DNA of 64,000 nt from Amyloporia xantha (taxonomy: Eukaryota; Basidiomycota; Agaricomycetes; Polyporales; Adustoporiaceae), in contig JAYKKR010000004.1 in NCBI GenBank assembly GCA_036971615.1, positions 1,426,001-1,490,000 of the forward strand, given 5' to 3'. Below the pieces are notes generated by a model that was given only the letters and a program-made list of their open reading frames with translations, did not search any database and was not told the DNA's origin. Positions 58,417 to 64,000 of the stretch are shown piece by piece. The number at the start of each line of letters is the position of its first letter. The first letter of the stretch is position 1. The position numbers and the translations under genes are program-made.

Positions 58417-58807
58417 CTTGTAAGGCTTGGTGCTCCTCCCGCTGTGCGATAAGCACACCTGGAAGGAACAGATCAATGAGTCGAAGGGGAAGGGGAGTGA
58501 AGACGTTCGCAGCGTCTGGCACGGAGGATGAGCAAGAGAGAAAAGAATTGATTGAGCTAGAGACTCGTAGGTATATGGGGGATGCTCTATGTGTGCTATC
58601 CCAGTCAAGTCGCAGTCGCAGTCCTAAGTACGCAGTAGATATCCCGAATCGCAGTAAAATGGGTCAAGCCGCTTGCTCGCCCTCTCGTAGAAGTAAAACG
58701 CAGTGTAGCTCCGCTGAGCAATAAAACCCGGTCGCGTGAAAATCAAAGTCCCAGTCGCAGCTCGTACCAGATGGTAGATGCCCCTTCCGCCTCGTCCCCC
58801 TTCCTCA

Positions 58808-58813
58808 TATATA
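58808..58813 (+). promoter_or_regulatory. TATA-like box upstream of the LTR-borne antisense gene
   Basis: TATATA lies 142 bp before the ATG at 58950, with a C/T-rich leader (repeated CCTCCCGC) between them, the layout of a fungal promoter. It points away from gag-pol. Confidence 0.45.
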
Positions 58814-58949
58814 CCTCGTCCCGCGTGCGCTGCCACGTCACTTTCCCTCCCGCTTCCTCCCGCTACCTCCCGCTGCCTCCCCTCCGACTCTTCCCCTGAC
58901 TTACTTATCCTCCTTCCGCGCGCTCTTCCCTCCCTTCGCCTCATTCGCC

Positions 58950-59698
58950 ATGTCTGAGCCTGCCGAACCCACCGACCCCATCGGTTCCCTCCACGTCCGC
59001 CGCTACCTCCTCCTCGTAGACGTGCTTCGCGCTGAATGCGTTGTGGAGCCTTCATTCCGCCCTTCCGATCCGGCTGCTTGGCTTGCCTGGGCGCACGGAG
59101 TGCGCTGGCTCCTGGTTTGTCCACCTTCTCTTTCACTTCTCTTCCCTTCCCCTCACGTCCCGTCCCGCAGCGCCTTGCCTATGAGGCTCGAGCCCAAGCC
59201 ATAGCCGCGGGGAACCTCACGCTCCCTCCGCTCACTGCCTTCGTCACCCTCCGCGAGCTCGTCCACTACATCGACTCGATCTTCCGCTCCTCCCTGAGCC
59301 ATCGCGGTGCAGTCCCTTATCCTGGGATCGCCTGGAGCCCCGACGAGGTCCGCTCTAATGCGCAGCGGGACGAAGCTGGCACTCCGCCTCCCCTCCCGTT
59401 GTACACGGAAGAGGCCTTCTGGACCCCTCCCCGCGTCACCGAGGAACGTACCGATGAGGCTTTGGAACGGCTCGAACTTATTGCCCGCCAGTTCTCGGAC
59501 ACTTTGGACCGTATGCGTCCCTATCCGCGGGCGTTCGAAGACTTAGAGCACTCGATCCGTGTCGCCGCTCATGCTCTGGGAGGGAGGGGAGGGACGTCGG
59601 GAGGGAGGTCCCTCGCGGGCCCGTACCCCTGCGGAGGAGGATTTCCGTTACCACCGGGAGACTATTTATCGTCCCCCGCGCCACCGCTCGTTCTCTGA
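58950..59698 (+). CDS. LTR-borne antisense gene, copy in the 5' LTR
   Basis: Exons 58950-59114 and 59171-59698 give 230 residues identical to the other LTR copy up to the G-run near 59580, after which an extra G shifts the frame and the protein ends earlier (TAG/TGA at 59696-59698). The intron has a GTTTGT donor and CCCGCAG acceptor, as in the first copy. Unlike the left copy, this one keeps its TATA-like promoter. The protein-like frame EEDFRYHRETIYRPP to DLSTVD (ending 59750) is out of frame here too, so both copies may be altered at the same run, or the tail uses another intron. Confidence 0.5.
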
Positions 59699-59910
59699 CG
59701 TCGGCGGGGAAGGGCCCGACGCTCCCATCGACTTGTCGACCGTAGATTAGCGTTCCGTCCTGTAGTCGTTCCGTCCCGTAGTCGTTCCATTCGAATGCCA
59801 TGCTTGCTTCCGCCGAGCTCCCTTGTCCCGCGTGACCACCTCTCCTTCGTTCCACTGTCTCGTCCTGCCCTACCGTCCGTTCATAGGGTAGCGCGTACCC
59901 ATTCCTTACA

Positions 59911-60287
59911 CCGTATCAGAATCTCTCAGCGCAATTCACTTGTCTGATGGGGACTGAGAGATTTACAAGGCACAGTTTGCGTGCTGTGATCTCCAAGGTT
60001 GGATTCGTTCGGTCGAATGTATGCCCGCGCCTGAGCAAACATCAACGAGTCTTCCCAGTGTGAGTTTCCTGAAGGGCAGTCTTGTTTTCGCGTTGGCGAG
60101 GTCGCGGGTCCAACTGGGGGTCTGACGACGCGAGAAACAAAGATTTGGCTAAAATTTCATTGTCAGCAAAGACTGCCCTTGTAGTTTGTCTTTCTGGAGA
60201 GTTTTAGCAAAAGAGCCCTCTGGCTTCGGCTTGCATAAGAACATCTACACTAAGACGGTATCTATCGTTTACCACCTACGCAAAATG
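59911..60287. other. Short host stretch after the retrotransposon
   Basis: Begins with the target copy CCGT. CTGAGAGATT and its inverse AATCTCTCAG lie near the start (59920 and 59955) and can form a small hairpin. No gene is visible. Confidence 0.5.
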
Positions 60288-60884
60288 TCAGTCAAAGTCC
60301 ACGAGCATCGAATAGCGATAGTGCGACATACCATAGCTCGCGTGCTGCAGACGCAGCTGTATGATTCGCTCCGTGTCGAGATCGAAGATCTCGTCCAAAT
60401 GCACCGGCTTCTCCTGTCTCGCCATCTGGACCCTCCACTCGCGGAACGCCCTATACGACAAGTACTCTCCGGGGTTCTTCGTCCATATGTAGCATGGTTT
60501 GATTTTCATGATTTCGTGTTCCGGAGTGTAGAGCAAAGGCAGCACAAACGGTGCGACGTTTGCGGATGGATGAGTAGGAATAGGGACCAATGTGTTGCGG
60601 AAATCTACAGGCGTCCAAGATCCCATGTTCATCTACTGTACTATCAGCGTATTGCATCTCGAACGCGGTCCTAAACTTACATTTTCTTTCGGGCCATATA
60701 CGCCCTCGAACAACTGTCTTGCACCACAGAGGGGCGCAGCCCAGAAGCCTTGTTGATCCGCTTTGGTCACGAAGCAAGGGCGGGCCTTCCATCGATAGGC
60801 CCCACCTGAGGCGTAAGCAAAGCGTTTGTTGCGAAGGATAAGCTTCAGGACAGCAATGTTGAATGAGTGGGGAGTGGTTGACAT
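60288..60884 (-). CDS. Unrecognised two-exon gene, 182 residues
   Basis: Exons 60884-60681 and 60632-60288 (donor GTAAGT, acceptor CAGTAG) join in frame. The protein starts MSTTPHSFNIAVLKLILRNK and has FWAAPLCGARQLFEGVYGP, MNMGSWTPVDFRNTLVPIPT, PEHEIMKIKPCYIWTKNPGE and SYRAFREWRVQMARQ. It has no signal peptide or membrane helix and looks like a compact soluble protein rich in Trp and Tyr. I know no family for it. The frame is undamaged, unlike its neighbours on both sides, so it may be functional. Confidence 0.6.
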
Positions 60885-61434
60885 GGTTAACGTTGAGACG
60901 GTGAAGAAGGAAAGAAGAGGGACTTGGTTTCCGGCGATGGAACGAAATTGGCTAGAGATCAAAAGGAGTTGACGATGGAACTCGTTGAAAGTGTACGCTG
61001 CCACATGACAGCCGGAAGGTTCGCTGGTGCTGTAACCATCCTCCTATAGAAGCGGCAGTGTGACTTACGTTTGAACAGGACGGTGAGCATGCTGCGTGTA
61101 TCGACTTAGGTATCGATTGCACCGGTCCCCGACTCGATCGAGGTACATGCGCGTATTGCAGCATGGCATGCATAACGAAACAAAATGGTAATTTCGGTCA
61201 AGATAGAGAACATAAGATATCATAAGCACATGCCGGAGACAATAGCGCTCCCTTGAAGCGTCGGAGCCCTCTAGGCCAAAGTCGAATAGATCGCGATACT
61301 CCGGTCTCGATTTCATCCTGTGTAATCCAACGATCAGCGCAATTAGAGCTGAGGAATAAATTGGCAGTCCCGCTTGGCTAACGATCTTGATGGTCTGTTC
61401 GCAATAACGATGTGAGCCAGGTCGTAGATCGCCG
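60885..61434. other. Spacer, nothing certain
   Basis: A minus-strand frame at 61316-61065 begins MKSRPEYRDLFDFGLEGSD, a plausible exon, but I found no partner exon and no motif. Confidence 0.35.
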
Positions 61435-62330
61435 TCATAAGTTTGGATGGCCGCGGACGCCTCGCGTTGACATGAGATAGGTCATCGAGATAGCTTGAAA
61501 ATCTACTTCTTTGAGTCCGAATTCCACGTCGATCACGCTGACGAAGCGAAGGGCCTTGTTCTTTTTGTAGGCGCCCGTGCGTATCTTGTCGAGCTGTGCA
61601 TCGAAGTCTGGAAGTCGCTTGATGAATTCGTCACCCGTCGCTACACCCTCAAGCTCGGGAGGTACCAGAGACGTAGTGCTGACAGATTGGTACCCGTCTT
61701 TCAAAGCGGTCAGGAGTGACGAAAGCAGCGGGACAGAATGGTGAGCTCGTGTGCCATATCAGCTCCATTCAGGTCATCATTCGGGCGGGGTTTCTTGTTC
61801 CGTTATGAGACTTGAGACATTAGTGAACCTGGAGGACGGCGCACCGGATAATCCTTCTCTGGTGATCTTAAAGTACAAGTTGCGATGTACTTGCGGCACT
61901 CCTAATTTGATAGGACGCTTAACTTTTCGCCGCCAGTGGCAACCAAACCTTGAGAGTGCAAATGAGGGGTGACTCAGAACCCACTGTCGCTTCGTTCAAG
62001 AAACGGGCACCACTCAGACTTGCGGAGAGGGTGTCTTCATAAAGCGAGAGGTCGGTAGAGAAAGCCTTCTTATTTGGCGTAAGGACATCGATCTCCGATT
62101 TGGAGAATTGAGGATATACTCGCTTCTCGAACTCGTGATCTTCACCCTGCCGCCTGTGTTCCTCAAGGATTTAGTAGATCATTAGCACGTTCAGAAGTGC
62201 TGTCAGGTACAGCGAACAACGGCTCACGGTCTCAAATCCGCTGAGCTCCGCGTCAGGCTTGTTCGCAGGCTCATTCGATCGTGCCTACGAAAGCAACGCG
62301 TCATCATGAGATACCCATCTTACTTGCTAT
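61435..62330 (-). pseudogene. hom6: Homoserine dehydrogenase pseudogene
   Basis: Homoserine dehydrogenase reduces aspartate semialdehyde in threonine and methionine synthesis. Pieces of the protein appear in order on the minus strand in different frames: STSERAND near 62200, DVLTPNKKAFSTDLSLYED near 62060, RFLNEATVG near 61990, the family signature DDLNGADMAHELTILSR near 61745-61790, and a C-terminal segment from ELEGVATGDEFIKRLPDFD to KALRFVSVIDVE (61680-61500). The NAD-binding start is missing or beyond recognition, and frame changes and stops separate the pieces. A functional copy must exist elsewhere in the genome. The next sequence upstream is a broken condensin gene. Confidence 0.85.
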
Positions 62331-64000
62331 AAGGTATACCTTGGTGAGAATCTCTTGGAAGCAAGCAAAGTCGTTTTCCTCGTGCAACTAGAATTGCAAG
62401 ACCCTCGATTAGTTTCTTGACTAAGCGCTCCAACTTGAATGGAAGTAGAGATAGACAAAAGGCGATGTCCCGCCACCGGTGAGGATCTTCTGTAAGATGG
62501 AAATGCTGGCAGAAATTTTCATCGATATTTTCTATTTGCTTCTTCTGCAACAGCGTTAGTCGACGTTGAGTTGAGACAGTCCACAAACGTACCTTTCCAA
62601 TGAACGTGAAAATATATCGCATCGTACTTTAGAAATTGGCTCTTCCACCGCATGTGAGCCAACCCAAAGATGGCTGATGACTACGACATAGTTCAATATA
62701 TTGCATACCAAGTACACTTTCGATTATGAACTTACCGTCAGGCACATGGTTGTAGATAGCATCCTCCTTGGTTCACAAGTCCGAGAAGAAGAGCTTGAGG
62801 AGATAGGCAATTCTCTCGTCTTCATCTTCCAAGCATTTTTCCATCTCCCCGAGCTGACCCTTCACTCTGTTCATACCGTTGTGAATAAGGTGAGTCAATA
62901 CCATCAAATAAGTTTTCTTGACGACGAGATCGGCATCCGAAAGCCCCTTGTACAATTCGTCGCTATTTTCATCCACAATATGGCTGAATAATACCGAGGT
63001 CTCGAGAATCTTGAGAATCTTGAGAAGCAAGGCGCGATGTTGATCGCAGAAGCGGGAGCTCCCACAAAGGAATTTGCTGAAGGCTAGTGTCGCTGCAGCC
63101 CGCAACGTTCGATTCTACTGCTGGCGCGTCAAATGTGTCTATGGTCGATTTAACCTTTTGCAGCTTACCTTGAACTTGTGCGGACTACCACATATGTGAA
63201 CCACCATAGGGCGATAGATGGCCAAGAGCGAATCGGGACCGCACAATAACTCTGTCTCCCTGACAGAAGCTATTCTCTCGCCGATCTCGTCTTCAGCATT
63301 ACCAGCGACTGGATGAAGTCATTCTCGATTCTGCGAGCCCCCGATGTCCAAGTGAACGGTGTGGGGCTGCTTCGGCCAGCGATAATCTTCTCCGCTATAC
63401 GGTAGGAATCGGCATCTAGGGAACAGTAGGTAGCGAGAGTCTTTCGTGCTTCTATCTTTTCCATCCCCTCTCCGCAAGCTCGAAGTAGATGATATGCTTG
63501 ATAGCAACATGTCCGACTTAAAGGGAGGTTGGCTGAGAGTGAGTGCGTCACCGGTGTCTTTCTCGTCGTCCGCCTGACTGGGTGCACCAGACAGCTCGGA
63601 CTCGTCTATTGAAACCTTACCTATTCATGGCACCCGGTCCATCAGCCTCAGGCGTCTTAGAACGGCGTTGCTGGTCAAATGCGCGCCTAGTAAGGGTCTT
63701 GATCGAACTATCGCACAGGATATCCGGGCGTTCTCCAAGAGCGTAAACGGTGTTGATCGCTTGCTCTGCCATGCTGAACCATCGATTTGACAGACATGGA
63801 TGCTCGATAGCGTCCTGGAGCTTGCGGAGGAGCGCATTATACATATCCAGTCGCATAGACTTGTCTAAGAGCGAGCCTCCGGATAAAGTCAACGATAGCC
63901 ATAACATTCAGACATCACCCTTGACTTTCTTGGCGCTGCCGATGAGTCGTTGTAGCACGACGCAAGTGTAGCATGCCAACATCAGATCAGCCTGAAACCA
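62320..64000 (-). pseudogene. cnd1: Condensin complex subunit 1 (HEAT repeat) pseudogene, running off the window
   Basis: Condensin subunit 1 is the HEAT-repeat subunit that helps load condensin on mitotic chromosomes. Segments in order on the minus strand are LLDKSMRLDMYNALLRKLQ and RWFSMAEQAINTVYALGERP (63900-63700), GEGMEKIEARKTLATYCSLD (about 63450), ATLAFSKFLCGSSRFCDQH (about 63080), DENSDELYKGLSDADLVVKK, VKGQLGEMEKCLEDEDERI, and, after an intron, ENIDENFCQHFHLTEDPHRW and CLSLLPFKLERLVKKLIEG. A TGA at 62775-62773 follows KLFFSDL and the frame continues with TKEDAIYNHVPD, so it is a nonsense mutation. About 20 residues seem deleted before SHIVDENS near 62990, and a stop lies near 63908. 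The 5' part is outside the window. Confidence 0.85.

Larger units (their letters stand above)
30164..59910 (-). mobile_element. Ty3/gypsy LTR retrotransposon, interrupted by a KDZ transposon
   Basis: Two LTRs of 1492 bp (58419-59910, and 30164-30685 plus 48028-48997) begin TGTAAGG and end CCTTACA. CCGT lies just outside both ends (30160-30163 and 59911-59914; ACCGT if the terminal A is shared), a target-site duplication. Gag, protease, reverse transcriptase, RNase H and integrase follow one another on the minus strand, so the right LTR is the 5' LTR. The RT-RNaseH-integrase order is that of Ty3/gypsy. Without the KDZ insertion (17,335 bp plus its 7-bp target copy) the element is about 12.4 kb, large for the family, because it also holds about 3.2 kb of plus-strand genes next to the 3' LTR. 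The LTRs differ at only a handful of positions, so insertion was recent. Several frame breaks in gag and pol make autonomy doubtful. Confidence 0.93.
58419..59910 (-). repeat. 5' LTR of the gypsy element, uninterrupted
   Basis: 1492 bp beginning TGTAAGG and ending CCTTACA, a perfect 7-base inverted end. It is the intact reference for the split LTR at 30164-48997. It contains the plus-strand LTR gene (58950 onward) and a plus-strand TATATA at 58808-58813. Confidence 0.93.

Overview
The window is genomic DNA of a filamentous basidiomycete, most likely an agaricomycete. Genes are split by many 50-65 nt introns. There is a fungus-type FunK1 kinase, a KDZ-class DNA transposon with a Cx(n)C cysteine cluster, and a Ty3/gypsy element whose pol has the agaricomycete FIDD-type reverse transcriptase. 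I see no rRNA or tRNA gene.

Positions 1-26700 are host DNA with widely spaced genes: succinate dehydrogenase iron-sulfur subunit (1179-2537, minus), a secreted clan GH-A glycoside hydrolase (6774-8384, plus), a four-helix membrane protein (9147-10040, minus), the scaffold protein Mo25 (12854-14326, plus), a FunK1 kinase (15168-17661, plus), an F-box protein (24577-25872, minus) and a small unknown gene near 26232-26706. Between them lie two small non-autonomous transposons with 8-bp target duplications (2749-3301 and 4384-4881), a CACGTG cluster (11712-11778), an orphan exon (12005-12166) and about 6.9 kb of gene-poor, repeat-rich DNA (17662-24576).

Positions 26950-29860 hold a broken internal piece of a Ufd4/TRIP12-type ubiquitin ligase gene. 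Positions 30164-59910 are a transposon nest. The host of the nest is a Ty3/gypsy retrotransposon read on the minus strand: its 5' LTR is 58419-59910, followed by a primer-binding site, gag, protease, reverse transcriptase, RNase H, integrase, a polypurine tract, and a 3' LTR at 30164-48997. The two LTRs are each 1492 bp and nearly identical. The element also carries plus-strand (antisense) spliced genes: one inside each LTR, one with a Zn2Cys6-like cluster, and one coiled-coil gene. The 3' LTR is split by a 17,335-bp KDZ DNA transposon (30686-48020) with 168-bp terminal inverted repeats, a 7-bp target duplication, a transposase and at least four other genes, so KDZ arrived after the retrotransposon.

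Positions 59911-64000 hold one small unknown gene (60288-60884, minus), then broken copies of homoserine dehydrogenase and of condensin subunit 1, the latter running off the window edge. Three damaged copies of normally single-copy housekeeping genes thus flank the nest. Many frame breaks in the mobile-element genes fall at short homopolymers, so decay and assembly error both need to be considered.
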